The notes: a model not told the origin generated them from the sequence alone. Positions 1 through 9,267 are shown, numbered from the stretch's first letter. The stretch: DNA of 36,222 nucleotides from Hyphomicrobiaceae bacterium (GCA_025359185.1 JANYHF010000054.1:1-36222); one strand, 5' to 3'. A program made the numbers and translations.

Positions 1-19
1 GCTACAACTTTGCAAGACT

Positions 20-45
20 GATCGCCTGGCTAAGGGCGATTTTTT
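20..45 (+). terminator. Rho-independent terminator of an upstream gene
   Basis: A six-base stem, ATCGCC at 21-26 pairing with GGCGAT at 35-40, closes an eight-base loop and is followed at once by TTTTT at 41-45. This is the form of an intrinsic terminator reading rightward. The gene it ends lies left of the window. The rest of 46-177 shows no coding or RNA feature I can support. Confidence 0.6.
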
Positions 46-177
46 GGCTCTTTTGGCTGGTGGCACGGGTGGCATGGATCACGCAGCTACGCAGGCCGAG
101 TGCTACCGCTGCCTAACAACGAGGTACTTCACGCCCGACTACTTCTGATAGTGGGTACCAGTGGACACTCAACGACG

Positions 178-1194
178 CTAATACGCCCGCCCGATGCAAA
201 ACTCGACGACGTCCATCAGCGCGGATTTGTGGCGGCTGTCGGGGAAGATTTCCAGGTCGTCGCGGGCGATCTTGCCGTAATGGCGGGCGCGGCCGATGGT
301 GTCGGCGAGGGAGCCGTGCTTTTGCATGAGCGCGATTGCGTGTTCGAGGTCGCCCTCTGCAATCGCCGCCGTTTCCAGTGTGCGCTTCCAGAATGTGCGT
401 TCGTCCTCGCTGCCACGCCGGTACGCCAACACGACGGGCAGTGTGATTTTGCCCTCGCGGAAATCGTCGCCGACGGATTTGCCCAGCCGCGCCTGCTCGC
501 CGGAATAGTCGAGGGCGTCGTCCACCAGTTGGAACGCCAGGCCGAGATTGCGGCCATAGCTGCGCAAACCGGCCTGTTCGGCCTGAGGGCGGTCGCAGAC
601 GGCGGCGCCCACTTCGGCGGCAGCTGAGAACAATGCGGCTGTTTTCGCCTCGATCACGGCCAGATATTCATCCTCGGTCGTCGCCATGTTCTTGGATGCC
701 GAGAGTTGCATCACCTCGCCCTCGGCGATCACAGCGGCGGCGTTGGCGAGGATGCGCAACGCCTTCAGCGAGCCGACATCCACCATCATCTTGAAGGCCT
801 GGCCGAGCAGGAAATCGCCGACCAGAACGCTGGCCTGATTGCCCCAAACGAGCCGCGCCGTTGGCTTGCCGCGCCTTAGCGCACTCTCGTCCACCACATC
901 GTCATGCAAAAGCGTCGCCGTGTGCATGAACTCGACGCTGGAGGCCAGCAGCACATGGCCATCGCCTGCATAGCCGCACATCTTGGCGGCGGCCAGCGTC
1001 AGCATGGGCCGCAGCCGCTTGCCGCCCGAATCGATCAGATGGCGTGCCAGCTGCGGGATCAGCTCAACGTTGGAACCGGCCTTGTCGAGGATGATGCGGT
1101 TGACGCGCCCCATGTCCGCGGACACCAGCTCGACAAGCGGTCCGAGCTTGGCGGCCGGGTCGCGAGCGTCATCCAATGGTACGACAACCCCCAA
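178..1194 (-). CDS. ispB: Octaprenyl (polyprenyl) diphosphate synthase
   Basis: Long-chain trans-prenyl diphosphate synthase that extends farnesyl diphosphate with isopentenyl diphosphate to make the ubiquinone side chain; cytosolic and Mg-dependent. The 338-residue protein has the GGKRLRP substrate motif at 57-63, the first aspartate-rich motif DDVVDE at 98-103 and the second, DDALD, at 225-229, so all key residues are present and the length is normal. The start is TTG at 1192-1194; it gives the MGVVV N-terminus that I recall for rhizobial IspB proteins and has AGGGGA six bases upstream. It is divergent from the DUF2007 gene, an arrangement I associate with Rhizobiales. The side-chain length (octa- or decaprenyl) cannot be read from sequence. 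Confidence 0.93.
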   Translation of the reverse strand: MGVVVPLDDARDPAAKLGPLVELVSADMGRVNRIILDKAGSNVELIPQLARHLIDSGGKRLRPMLTLAAAKMCGYAGDGHVLLASSVEFMHTATLLHDDVVDESALRRGKPTARLVWGNQASVLVGDFLLGQAFKMMVDVGSLKALRILANAAAVIAEGEVMQLSASKNMATTEDEYLAVIEAKTAALFSAAAEVGAAVCDRPQAEQAGLRSYGRNLGLAFQLVDDALDYSGEQARLGKSVGDDFREGKITLPVVLAYRRGSEDERTFWKRTLETAAIAEGDLEHAIALMQKHGSLADTIGRARHYGKIARDDLEIFPDSRHKSALMDVVEFCIGRAY

Positions 1195-1313
1195 GATGGT
1201 CCCCTGGTTGGTGCTGCAGATTTGCTCCCGAGTATAGACTTTGGTACATAATGCCGGTCAAGGCAGAACGCCGCATCCGTCGCTCCATCCGCCTCAAGTT
1301 CTGGTGACTGCAA

Positions 1314-1550
1314 ATGCGCGAACTGCTCAAAACCAACGATCCCGTGCTGATCAGCCTAGTTGAGGCCATCTTGGGCGGCGAGGACATCCCCGTATTCGTC
1401 GCAGACCAATATATGAGTGCGCTAGAGGGGTCCGTCGGCATTCTGCCCAGGCGCATCCTGGTGGCGGCGGAAGATCTGTTCCGGGCCCGCGTGCTGGTGG
1501 CCGGCGCTGGCGTGCCGCATGATCAACTGAGCAAGGCGAGCCATGGCTAG
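1314..1550 (+). CDS. DUF2007 family small protein
   Basis: A 78-residue protein of the DUF2007 (putative signal-transducing, PII-like fold) type. It has the family look of a short beta-alpha protein: an N-terminal segment on moving between positions (LLKTNDPVLISLVEAILGG), then a central segment ending in PRRILVAAEDLFRARVLV. Its 3' end overlaps the start of the methyltransferase gene by 8 bp, so the two are probably translationally coupled. Biochemical function of the family is not established. No strong Shine-Dalgarno precedes the ATG at 1314, but ispB starts divergently 120 bp away, so the promoters of both genes must sit in 1195-1313. Confidence 0.8.
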   Translation: MRELLKTNDPVLISLVEAILGGEDIPVFVADQYMSALEGSVGILPRRILVAAEDLFRARVLVAGAGVPHDQLSKASHG

Positions 1551-2307
1551 CGGCACGCTCACGGTGAATGCGTTTCTAGGCGGGCAGCTGCGGCTGGCGC
1601 AACCGGAAGCTGGGCACCGGGCGGGGCTGGACGCGGTGATGCTGGCAGCGGCAGCGCCGGTCGTGGCCGGGCAAAGGGTACTGGATGCTGGCAGCGGCAT
1701 GGGCGTGGTCGGACTATGCATCGCGCGGCGGGTGCCAGGGTGCCACGTGACGGGTATTGAGGTTGATCCATCCTTGGCCGCGCTGGCGGGCGAAAACGCC
1801 AAAATCAATGAGCTGTCCGACCGGTATCGGGCCCTGTCCGGCGATCTCACGGGGCCGTTGAGCCACATCGAAACGCTTGGACCCAAGCGCGACAGTTTCC
1901 ACGTTGTCGTTTCAAACCCGCCGTTCTACGGCGCGGGCCGGGGCAGCGTATCGCTCGAAACCGCCAGGCAACGAGCCAGCGTGATGCCCGAGGGCGGCCT
2001 TGAGGACTGGATCCGCTTCATGACAACCATGACATCGCCGGGCGGCACGCTCGTCCTCATTCATCAGGCTGCCGCGCTCGGCGAAATCCTCGCGCTGCTG
2101 GACGGGCGCTGCGGGGCGGCCAAGGTCTATCCGCTATTTCCGCGGTCGGGCGAACCGGCCCACCGCATCCTCGTCAGCGCCCGCAAAGGCAGCCGTGCCG
2201 GATTGACACTGCGCCAGGGTATGGTGCTGCATGGCGACGGAAACCAATTCACAGACGAGGCCGAGGCCGTATTGCGGCATGGCGCGGCTATCACCCTTAG
2301 CAAGTAG
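1543..2307 (+). CDS. TrmN6-like tRNA1(Val) adenine-N6 methyltransferase
   Basis: SAM-dependent class I methyltransferase of 254 residues. The SAM-binding glycine-rich motif I (VLDAGSGMGVVG) is at 46-57, an acidic residue at the end of beta 2 (GIEVD) is at 71-75, and the catalytic NPPF motif of N6-adenine/N5-glutamine methyltransferases is at 125-128. The closest characterised relative by motif pattern is E. coli YfiC/TrmN6, which methylates A37 of tRNA1(Val). The rhizobial homologues are annotated by similarity only, so the substrate is inferred. It starts inside the DUF2007 gene and ends 10 bp before the next gene, consistent with one operon. Confidence 0.82.
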   Translation: MASGTLTVNAFLGGQLRLAQPEAGHRAGLDAVMLAAAAPVVAGQRVLDAGSGMGVVGLCIARRVPGCHVTGIEVDPSLAALAGENAKINELSDRYRALSGDLTGPLSHIETLGPKRDSFHVVVSNPPFYGAGRGSVSLETARQRASVMPEGGLEDWIRFMTTMTSPGGTLVLIHQAAALGEILALLDGRCGAAKVYPLFPRSGEPAHRILVSARKGSRAGLTLRQGMVLHGDGNQFTDEAEAVLRHGAAITLSK

Positions 2308-2317
2308 GAACCCAACC

Positions 2318-3082
2318 ATGACGGCCAGCCTTTATCCCAAACTCCCCTATGTGGCCGCGATTGTGGGTGCGGGCAGTGGCATCGGCCGCGCGGCGGCACA
2401 GCATCTGGCGGACTACGGCGTCTCCGTCGTGGCTATCGACAGGGACGAGCCGGGGGCCAAGGAAACGGTGGCGATGATCGCGAGCGCAGGCGGCAACGCG
2501 ACGGCGATGCGGGCCGAAGCGACCAACGATGCGGAGATCCGAGCCTGCCTGAACGCGGCGGAAAAAGCGCACGGCCGGCTGCACGCCCTGATCAATTGCG
2601 CAGCCATCACCGGCAAGACGAACCTTAAAGCGCACGAGGTCGATCCCGGTGAATTCGACACTGTTTATCGCATCAATCTGCGGGCGGCGCTGGTGGTCTC
2701 GCAGGCCGTACTGCCGGGCATGCTGGCCAAGGGCTATGGCCGCATCCTGCACCTTGCGTCCATCGCGGGCAAAGACGGCAATGCGGGCATGACGGCGTAT
2801 TCGGCGACCAAGGCCGGGCTGATTGGCATGGTGAAATCGATGGGCAAAGACTATGCGCAAAGCGGCGTGACGGTGAACGCGCTCGCCCCCGCCGTCATCC
2901 GTACACCTATGGTCGCGGCGCTTCCCCAAGCGACCATCGACTACATGACCGCGAAAATCCCCATGAACCGCTGCGGCACCCTCGAAGAGGCCGCCGCCAT
3001 GATCGCCTGGATCGTGTCTCCGGGTTGCAGCTTCACCACCGGCTTTACCTTCGATCTGACGGGGGGACGAGCGACGTATTAG
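2318..3082 (+). CDS. Short-chain dehydrogenase/reductase (SDR)
   Basis: Classical SDR oxidoreductase, 254 residues. The Rossmann cofactor motif is GAGSGIG at 17-23, the catalytic serine is S148 and the YxxxK pair is Y161/K165, so the active site is complete. An aspartate in VVAID at the end of beta 2 (residue 41 region) suggests NAD(H) preference over NADP(H). The C-terminus ends in the usual GxTFDLTGGRATY segment. The start at 2318 is preferred over upstream in-frame codons, which lie inside the methyltransferase gene, and AGGA lies about nine bases upstream. I cannot assign the substrate; genes of this form act on sugars, hydroxy acids or 3-ketoacyl compounds. Confidence 0.85.
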   Translation: MTASLYPKLPYVAAIVGAGSGIGRAAAQHLADYGVSVVAIDRDEPGAKETVAMIASAGGNATAMRAEATNDAEIRACLNAAEKAHGRLHALINCAAITGKTNLKAHEVDPGEFDTVYRINLRAALVVSQAVLPGMLAKGYGRILHLASIAGKDGNAGMTAYSATKAGLIGMVKSMGKDYAQSGVTVNALAPAVIRTPMVAALPQATIDYMTAKIPMNRCGTLEEAAAMIAWIVSPGCSFTTGFTFDLTGGRATY

Positions 3083-3124
3083 AGGCCTTTGGCTTAGCAA
3101 CACTTTCTGCCGGAGCATTCACGC

Positions 3125-4705
3125 ATGCGCGACTTTCAGCGGCCCGGACGGTCGCTTGCCTACGGCACGCGGGCCATGGCGGCCTCGTCGCATCCCAATG
3201 CGACGCTGGCGGCACTTGATGTGCTGAAGGCGGGCGGCAATGCGGTGGATGCAGCGGTGACGGCCGCAGCCGTCCTTGCCGTGTGCGAGCCGCAATCGAC
3301 GGGTATTGGTGGCGATTGCTTTGTGCTGATGCATGTGCCGGGAGAGGGCCTCAAGGGGTTCAACGGCTCAGGCCGCTCGCCGCGCGGGTTGGACGCCGGG
3401 GCCATCATCGCGTCGGGGGCGCTGGACCATTTTTCTCCGCATACCGTCACCATCCCCGGTGCGATTGATGCCTGGGATCAAGTGCTCAGCGCGCATGGCA
3501 CGATTGGGCTCGATGAGGCTCTGGCACCGGCCATCCGCTATGCCGAAAGCGGCTTTGTGGTTACCCCGCGCGTCGCTTTCGATTGGGCGACAGACCGTGA
3601 GCTGATCGAACGGCGCGAAGGCTCGCGCCAGCATCTACTGCTCAACGGAAGCGTGCCAGCCACAGGCAGCGTGATGCAGTTCCCGGCGCTGGCCGAAACG
3701 CTGAAGGCCATCGTTAAACGCGGGCGCGATGGGTTCTACGCGGGCGGCATCGCCGAGGACATGGTGGGCGATTTGCGCGCGCTCGGCGGCAGTCACGTCC
3801 TCGATGATTTCGCGGCCCATCGCGGCGAGTGGGTGACGCCAATTTCAACTGATTTTTCCGGCCTCGACATCGCCGAAATCCCGCCCAACGGCCACGGCAT
3901 CACGGCGCTGGTCCTGCTCAACATCTTGAAGCATCTTCCCACGCGCGGAGCCGATCCGCTCAGCGCCCAGCGCATTCACCTGCTGCTGGAAGCCGCCCGC
4001 CTGGCCTACGCCGTCCGCGACCGTTTCGTTGCCGATCCGCAGTCGAGCCAAGTGCCAGTTGAGCACATGCTCTCAGACGCTTTGGCGCGCGAACTGGCGG
4101 CCCGGATCGATCCCAATCGCCGCACAATAACCTTCGGCTCAGTGCCCAATCCCCGCAAAAGCGACACGGTCTATCTCGCCGTGGCCGAAACCAGCGGGCT
4201 GGCAGTGTCGTTCATCAACTCCACGTATTGGTCGTTTGGCTCGGGCATCGTCACCCGGAAAACCGGCGTCAACCTGCAAAACCGGGGGCACTGTTTCAAC
4301 CTCGTTCCGGGCCATCCCAACGTCATCGCGCCAGGCAAGCGGCCGCTGCATACGATCATCCCCGGCATGGCGCTGCGCGATGGCCAGCCCGAAATCGTGT
4401 TCGGCGTCATGGGCGGCGACTACCAGCCGCTCGGCCATGCGCAGGTGCTAACCTCGATGCTGGACTATGGGCTGGACGCGCAAGCCGCCGTCGATCTGCC
4501 GCGCGTGTTTTTCGATGCTCAAGGGTTGGTGCTGGAATCAGGCGTGCCGGACGCCGTCGCCGCAGCATTGGCAGGCATGGGCCATCTGGTGGCGCGCGCG
4601 CCAGAACCGCTAGGAGGCGGACAGATCATCGTCTATGACCGTAAGGCGGGCGTCCTGAAGGGTGCGTCCGATCCGCGAAAGGATGGATTTGCCGCTGGTT
4701 TGTAG
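3125..4705 (+). CDS. Gamma-glutamyltransferase family protein
   Basis: Ntn-hydrolase of the gamma-glutamyltranspeptidase family, 526 residues, normally made as a precursor that cleaves itself before a threonine. That threonine is T348 in SDTVYLAVAE. Aligned by eye with E. coli GGT (TTHYSVVDKDG) it matches the catalytic threonine, with the histidine two residues later replaced by tyrosine. This is a pattern I associate with the YwrD-like or acylase-like branch rather than true glutathione GGT. Other family motifs are GNAVDAA at 38-44, GIGGDCF at 60-66 and GGGQ near the C-terminus. No convincing signal peptide is visible, which also argues against a periplasmic glutathione hydrolase. The substrate is therefore uncertain. 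Confidence 0.85.
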   Translation: MRDFQRPGRSLAYGTRAMAASSHPNATLAALDVLKAGGNAVDAAVTAAAVLAVCEPQSTGIGGDCFVLMHVPGEGLKGFNGSGRSPRGLDAGAIIASGALDHFSPHTVTIPGAIDAWDQVLSAHGTIGLDEALAPAIRYAESGFVVTPRVAFDWATDRELIERREGSRQHLLLNGSVPATGSVMQFPALAETLKAIVKRGRDGFYAGGIAEDMVGDLRALGGSHVLDDFAAHRGEWVTPISTDFSGLDIAEIPPNGHGITALVLLNILKHLPTRGADPLSAQRIHLLLEAARLAYAVRDRFVADPQSSQVPVEHMLSDALARELAARIDPNRRTITFGSVPNPRKSDTVYLAVAETSGLAVSFINSTYWSFGSGIVTRKTGVNLQNRGHCFNLVPGHPNVIAPGKRPLHTIIPGMALRDGQPEIVFGVMGGDYQPLGHAQVLTSMLDYGLDAQAAVDLPRVFFDAQGLVLESGVPDAVAAALAGMGHLVARAPEPLGGGQIIVYDRKAGVLKGASDPRKDGFAAGL

Positions 4706-4713
4706 AGGGTCCC

Positions 4714-5016
4714 ATGACGGGTGCATCCAGCAAGGACAGGTTGCGCACAGTGCAGGTCCGCATCGAGGGCAACGTGCAAGGCGTCGGCTTCCGCAATTGG
4801 ACGCAACGGATGGCGCGGCAGCTTGGGCTGGCGGGCTGGGTCCGCAACCGGCGCGACGGCAGCGTCGAAGTGGTGTTCTCTGGTTCAGGCGCGGCGGTCG
4901 GGGACGCGCTGGTGCGGTGCAAAATGGGGCCGCGTTCGGCCAAAGTCACCAGTATCGCCGCCACAGATATTGACCCGCCCGCGCTTTCTGGTTTTAAAGT
5001 CCTGCCGGGCGTGTAA
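4714..5016 (+). CDS. acyP: Acylphosphatase
   Basis: Small cytosolic hydrolase of carboxyl-phosphate bonds such as acetyl phosphate or 1,3-bisphosphoglycerate. The 100-residue protein carries the diagnostic GNVQGVGFRNW loop at 19-29 with the phosphate-binding arginine R27, followed by GWVRN at 41-45 containing the catalytic asparagine N45. Both essential residues are in place and the length is typical. It begins 8 bp after the gamma-glutamyltransferase stop, so it is likely cotranscribed. Confidence 0.92.
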   Translation: MTGASSKDRLRTVQVRIEGNVQGVGFRNWTQRMARQLGLAGWVRNRRDGSVEVVFSGSGAAVGDALVRCKMGPRSAKVTSIAATDIDPPALSGFKVLPGV

Positions 5017-5047
5017 GTTGCTTGTAGTCACACCAAACGGGGCAACT

Positions 5048-5431
5048 ATGAAAATCACGGCATTGTATGCGGGCGCGCTGGCGCTGATGTATCTGTTCCT
5101 GACGTTCCGCACGCTCAACTACCGCCGCACCCAACAAGTGGAAATCGGCGATGGTGGTGACAAGCAGCTGCTCCGCCGCATCCGCGTGCACGGGAATTTC
5201 TCCGAGTATGTGCCCATCGCGCTGTTGCTGATGGGCTTTGCCGAGTCCCTACATCTCTCAGGCACCGGCCTGCATGTCCTCGGCCTGCTGCTGCTGGTGG
5301 GCCGAATTGTCCACGCCTACGGCCTCTCGCAAACGCCTCATATTCTGCCGATGCGCGCCGGCGGAATGGCGGCAACCCTACTGGCCATTCTCGGCGGCGC
5401 GCTGGCATGTCTGTGGCTGGCGCTGACCTAA
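5048..5431 (+). CDS. MAPEG family membrane protein
   Basis: A 127-residue integral membrane protein of the MAPEG family (membrane-associated proteins in eicosanoid and glutathione metabolism). Four hydrophobic segments can be seen, the first at about 3-20 and the last at the C-terminus. Between TM1 and TM2 lies the family signature with RIRVHGNFSEYVPIAL, holding the HxNxxEY-like core. Bacterial members are possible glutathione transferases or peroxidases, but no substrate is established. The ATG at 5048 has GGGG eight bases upstream; a longer in-frame version would start inside acyP. The 3' end overlaps the convergent DUF4332 gene by four bases. Confidence 0.85.
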   Translation: MKITALYAGALALMYLFLTFRTLNYRRTQQVEIGDGGDKQLLRRIRVHGNFSEYVPIALLLMGFAESLHLSGTGLHVLGLLLLVGRIVHAYGLSQTPHILPMRAGGMAATLLAILGGALACLWLALT

Positions 5432-5835
5432 TACTGCATCATCGCCGGCATGGTTTTGGCCTGCGCCACCCAGCTTTCCACCTGCTTGAGGCCTGGCAGC
5501 TGACGCACCAGTTTGTGCGTGGCGTTGGCTTCGGCCATGGCCTTGTGCAGGTTGGCGGGCACACGCATTTTCAGCTCCTTGACGGTATCCACGCCGGCCT
5601 TTTCGAGGAGTTCGGAATACTCTTCGGCAACGCCTTTGACGCGCATCAGGTCGCTCATATTGGTCCATTTCAGTACCAGCGTTTCGGTGATGCCGGTCGC
5701 TGCCGCCACCTCCTTGCGGCCCTTGGGCGTGATGCCGCGCGCCAGCAGCTGGCCGGTGGTCTTGATGCCCGCCGCCCGCAGCTTTTCGCCAAACACTTTG
5801 GCAATGCCTTCGATGGTTTCGATTGAGTAGCTCAT
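5428..5835 (-). CDS. DUF4332 domain protein (helix-hairpin-helix-like)
   Basis: A 135-residue soluble, basic protein. It starts MSYSIETIEGI and has two tandem helical repeats resembling helix-hairpin-helix units: GIAKVFGEKLRAAGIKTTGQLL, then MRVKGVAEEYSELLEKAGVDTVKEL. This is the pattern of DUF4332 proteins, which look like DNA polymerase/RecA-type HhH modules that bind nucleic acid without sequence specificity. The function is not established. I chose the start at 5835 because the domain begins there and GGACAGG lies upstream; the longer in-frame extension to 6063 is low-complexity and would run over the promoter region of the divergent ATPase gene. Confidence 0.75.
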   Translation of the reverse strand: MSYSIETIEGIAKVFGEKLRAAGIKTTGQLLARGITPKGRKEVAAATGITETLVLKWTNMSDLMRVKGVAEEYSELLEKAGVDTVKELKMRVPANLHKAMAEANATHKLVRQLPGLKQVESWVAQAKTMPAMMQY

Positions 5836-6061
5836 AGGGTGCCTGTCCTCGTGCCAATGCGGTTGCGCGCTGCCAAGGGCCACGGTGCATCGCAACGGGA
5901 GGCACCTCACTTGGGCGTCCGGCAGCAGAATCAAACTGCTACAATCTAGCGCATACGGACCAGCCTGGGGAGAGTGCGCGGCGTCATTTGCAAAAAGGGT
6001 TACTGCGTGCATAGGGTGACGCTGCAACTTGATGAGTCGAGCCTGCCCCCGGGGGAACGCC

Positions 6062-7606
6062 ATGACTGCCAGCGATATGGTCTATATCGGTAAGAGCGAG
6101 AAAGACGAGGTGCTCGATCCCCGCCTTGCCAACCGTCACGGCTTGATCACTGGGGCGACCGGCACCGGTAAGACAGTGACGCTTCAGGTGATGGCCGAGG
6201 GCCTGTCGCGCCTGGGTATTCCGGTCTTTGCCGCCGATGTGAAAGGCGATTTCTCGGGCGTTTCGCAAATGGGCGTGCCCAACCCTGTGTTTGAGGCACG
6301 GGCCGCCCAGATCGGCCTCGACGACTACAAGCATGAGCAGTTCCCGATCATGTTCTGGGATCTCTATGGCGAGGCCGGCCATCCGATCCGCGCCAGCATG
6401 AAGTCGATGGGGCCGCTGATCGTGTCGCGGCTGCTCGACCTCAACGACGTGCAGGAAGGCATTATCAACATCGTTTTCCGGGTGTCGGATGACGAGAACA
6501 TTCCCTTGATTGATCTCGACGACTTGCGTGCGGTCTTGAACAATGTGAGCAACCGCGCCGAGGAGATTTCGGCCAAGTATGGCAATGTGGCCAAGGCTTC
6601 AGTCGGCGCCGTGCAGCGGTCGCTTCTGGTGCTGGAGCAGCAGGGCGGCAAGAATTTCTTTGGCGAACCGGCGCTCGACATCAACGACTTTATGAAGAAG
6701 GACGCCCAGGGCCGCGGTTACATCAACGTGCTGATGGCCGACAAATTGATGCAGAGCCCCCGGCTCTACGCGACGTTCCTCTTATGGCTGATGAACGAGC
6801 TGTTCACCAAACTCCCAGAGGCAGGCGATCTCCCCAAGCCCAAACTGTGCTTCTTTTTCGACGAAGCCCATCTGCTGTTCGACCAGGCGCCGCCTTCCTT
6901 GATGGAGAAAATCGAGCAGGTGACGCGGCTGATCCGTTCTAAGGCGGTTGGTGTCTACTACGTGACGCAGAACCCTCTGGACGTACCCGACACCGTATCG
7001 GGCCAGCTCGGCAACCGCGTGCAGCACGCCTTGCGCGCTTTCACCCCCCGCGAACAAAAGGCCGTGCGCGCCGCCGCCGAAACGTTCCGTCCTAACCCCA
7101 AAATCGATACCGCGCGCGTGATCATGGAACTCGCCGTCGGCGAGGCGCTGGTGTCGATGCTGGAAGGCAAAGGCACGCCCGAAATGGTCGAGCGGACGCT
7201 GATCCGGCCGCCGTCGGGGCGCGTTGGGGCGATCACAGACGCTGAGCGCAACGCGGTGCTGGCCGAAAGCCCGCTTTTGGGCAAGTACGAGCAGCGTGCA
7301 CAGAGCCGGTCAGCCGCCGATGTACTGGACAAGGGCAGCGGCGGGCAACCGGCAGCAGGCAGCGCGCCGGTGGAAGCGGGTGCCGCAACTTCGGGCGGCG
7401 GCTGGTTTGGCTGGGGCAGCAAGGCCGCCACGCCGCCAAGCCCTCCAGGCGCCCCCTATGGCAAACCCGCCTCCCGCTCGGGGAACTACGGCGGCAACCG
7501 GCAGTCTACGGTTGAAATTGTTGAAAAGGCGGCCGCGCGTGGCGCCGTGCAAATCGCCACCCGCGTCGTCGGCCAGATGATCCGCCGGGCGCTGGGCGGG
7601 CGGTAG
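6062..7606 (+). CDS. HerA/YjgR-like ATPase (DUF853)
   Basis: P-loop ATPase of 514 residues in the HerA-FtsK superfamily, DUF853 (E. coli YjgR) branch. The Walker A motif GATGTGKT is at 31-38 and Walker B CFFFDEAH at 263-270. A conserved segment TQNPLDVPDTVSGQLGNRVQHALRAFTP with a sensor-like glutamine and an arginine-finger candidate follows. The C-terminal ~110 residues are low-complexity (Gly, Ala, Ser, Pro rich) before a basic tail. HerA relatives translocate DNA during end processing, but no partner nuclease (NurA) is nearby and the DUF853 branch has no proven role. The start at 6062 places the family N-terminus MxxxMVYIGKS first. Confidence 0.88.
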   Translation: MTASDMVYIGKSEKDEVLDPRLANRHGLITGATGTGKTVTLQVMAEGLSRLGIPVFAADVKGDFSGVSQMGVPNPVFEARAAQIGLDDYKHEQFPIMFWDLYGEAGHPIRASMKSMGPLIVSRLLDLNDVQEGIINIVFRVSDDENIPLIDLDDLRAVLNNVSNRAEEISAKYGNVAKASVGAVQRSLLVLEQQGGKNFFGEPALDINDFMKKDAQGRGYINVLMADKLMQSPRLYATFLLWLMNELFTKLPEAGDLPKPKLCFFFDEAHLLFDQAPPSLMEKIEQVTRLIRSKAVGVYYVTQNPLDVPDTVSGQLGNRVQHALRAFTPREQKAVRAAAETFRPNPKIDTARVIMELAVGEALVSMLEGKGTPEMVERTLIRPPSGRVGAITDAERNAVLAESPLLGKYEQRAQSRSAADVLDKGSGGQPAAGSAPVEAGAATSGGGWFGWGSKAATPPSPPGAPYGKPASRSGNYGGNRQSTVEIVEKAAARGAVQIATRVVGQMIRRALGGR

Positions 7607-7635
7607 GGCGGGACCGCTGTAAACCGAAGCCAAAA

Positions 7636-9045
7636 CTAACCGGCCACCTCGAACCAGGCGTCCATCCCGGCCGCCTGATGGTCAAGCATGTGGCAGTGCA
7701 GCATCCATTTGCCGGGGTTGTCGGCGACGAAGCCGATGGTAGAGGTCTCGCCGGGTTGCACCAGCAGCGTGTCCCACCAGAACGGCTGTGGCGCGGGGCC
7801 GTTCTCGCGTGCCAGCAAGCGGAAATGGTGACCGTGGACGTGCATGGCGTGCGGCCAGGCGGTGCGGTTCTCGATGCGGACATGCACGGACCGGCCGCGT
7901 GGGGCGCGGAACAGCGGCTCGCCTGATCCCATTGCCGCCATATCCATGGTGGTCTTGCCGTTAAATTGCCAGACCGAGCCAGTGCCCATCAACACCTTCA
8001 TGTCCATTTCATTGGCCGCGCCGCCGGTCATCAGCAGCGGGACAATCAATTCGCCCTTTGGGTCAGGCTCGAGAAGCAGCGGATTTGGCGCTAGCGCAAT
8101 TGGCGCCACCAGCGGTTCGGCGCGCCTGCGGTCTGTCGCGTGGAATTGCAGTCGCCCCAGTTCCTGCCGCTCGCCCGAAATCTCCGCCAGCACAAAACTG
8201 TGCCCCGGCGTGCCGACCATGTCCACCATCAGATCGAAGCGATTGCCCGGCCCTAACATCAACGCCTCGCCATAGCTGGTGGTGGGGCCGACGGGCTGGC
8301 CATCGACGGCGATCAGTTTGGGTTGCGCACCCTCGAGTTGCAGCCGCAAGATGCGGGCGCTGCACGCATTGATCAGCCGCAGCCGCACGCGCTCGTTGGC
8401 CTGCACCGGCAAGGTGACGAACGGCTCGCCGTTGACGGTGATGTGGTTGCCAAGCCGCCCGGCATGGGCCTGATCGTGGCGCGAGCCGAAGCCGCCCGCC
8501 ATCTGCCCATCAGTTCCCAATCGCCAATCGCTGATCAACAGCACGATGTCCTGATCGGCTTGCGGCGGCTCTTGCTCCTCGACAATCAGCGCGCCCGCGA
8601 GGCCACGCGGCACCTGCTCGAACGAGCGCTCATGCGGGTGATACCAGAACGTACCGGCGTCCGGCGGCGTGTAGCGGTAGTCGAACCCAGAACCTGGCGC
8701 GACCACGGTCTGCGTCAGCCCCGGCACCCCATCCATACGGTTGTCAATGCGGATGCCATGCCAATGCACGGCGCTTCCTTCAGGCAGCTTGTTGGCAAAA
8801 CGGATCGCCAGTTCTTCGCCGTGCCTGACGCGCAACACTGGCCCTGGAACGGTGCCGTCAAAGCCCCAGACAGGCGTCTGCGGACCCGTCGCGCCCATCA
8901 GTCGCGCCGTGGCCACCCTGGCCTCCAAGTCGCGCATGGGGCCAACGTTTGCCAGCACCGCTTTTGCGGCCAGCGGCGTCAGCACTGATGCTGCCGCGCC
9001 CATCAACACTGCGCGCCGTGAAGGATTGAATTTCTTGGGCTGCAT
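7636..9045 (-). CDS. Tat-exported multicopper oxidase
   Basis: Periplasmic three-domain laccase-type oxidase, 469 residues, using four copper ions to couple one-electron oxidation of substrate to reduction of O2. A twin-arginine signal is seen at the N-terminus (SRRAVLMGAAAS, then an Ala-rich cleavage region near residue 31). All four copper-ligand blocks are present: HWHG at 94-97, WYHPH at 134-138, HAMHVHGH at 399-406 and HCHMLDH at 450-456, with axial Met461. No Met-rich CueO insert is evident, so a copper-efflux role is not indicated. The ATG at 9043-9045 is preferred because it puts the Tat signal at the start. It converges on the HerA-like gene, 29 bp away. Confidence 0.9.
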   Translation of the reverse strand: MQPKKFNPSRRAVLMGAAASVLTPLAAKAVLANVGPMRDLEARVATARLMGATGPQTPVWGFDGTVPGPVLRVRHGEELAIRFANKLPEGSAVHWHGIRIDNRMDGVPGLTQTVVAPGSGFDYRYTPPDAGTFWYHPHERSFEQVPRGLAGALIVEEQEPPQADQDIVLLISDWRLGTDGQMAGGFGSRHDQAHAGRLGNHITVNGEPFVTLPVQANERVRLRLINACSARILRLQLEGAQPKLIAVDGQPVGPTTSYGEALMLGPGNRFDLMVDMVGTPGHSFVLAEISGERQELGRLQFHATDRRRAEPLVAPIALAPNPLLLEPDPKGELIVPLLMTGGAANEMDMKVLMGTGSVWQFNGKTTMDMAAMGSGEPLFRAPRGRSVHVRIENRTAWPHAMHVHGHHFRLLARENGPAPQPFWWDTLLVQPGETSTIGFVADNPGKWMLHCHMLDHQAAGMDAWFEVAG

Positions 9046-9267
9046 GGCGGTAAATCCCGGTCGGTCGTGATAACACTCATCATAAACGACCGACGTGCCA
9101 CGCCGGATTAATTCGCGTCCATCCCGCTGATATAGCCAAACGCCAGATGGCAAACCTGTACGCCAGATGAACAGCCCGTTCAGGGCCCGCTCAACGCCGC
9201 CATGCTCTAAAGGCACACATCGGGCCGCTATGAAGCAGGCCCTTCAGAGCCAACGGAACCCAAGGCC

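Noticed and set aside
1-177. tRNA or small RNA at the left end
   Set aside because: No cloverleaf or conserved tRNA loop could be built; only the terminator is supported.
2297-3118. 273-codon minus-strand frame
   Set aside because: Antisense to the SDR gene, His/Arg-rich, no motifs.
9046-9216. N-terminal extension of the multicopper oxidase frame
   Set aside because: It would place 57 residues before the Tat signal; the signal peptide must start near 9045.
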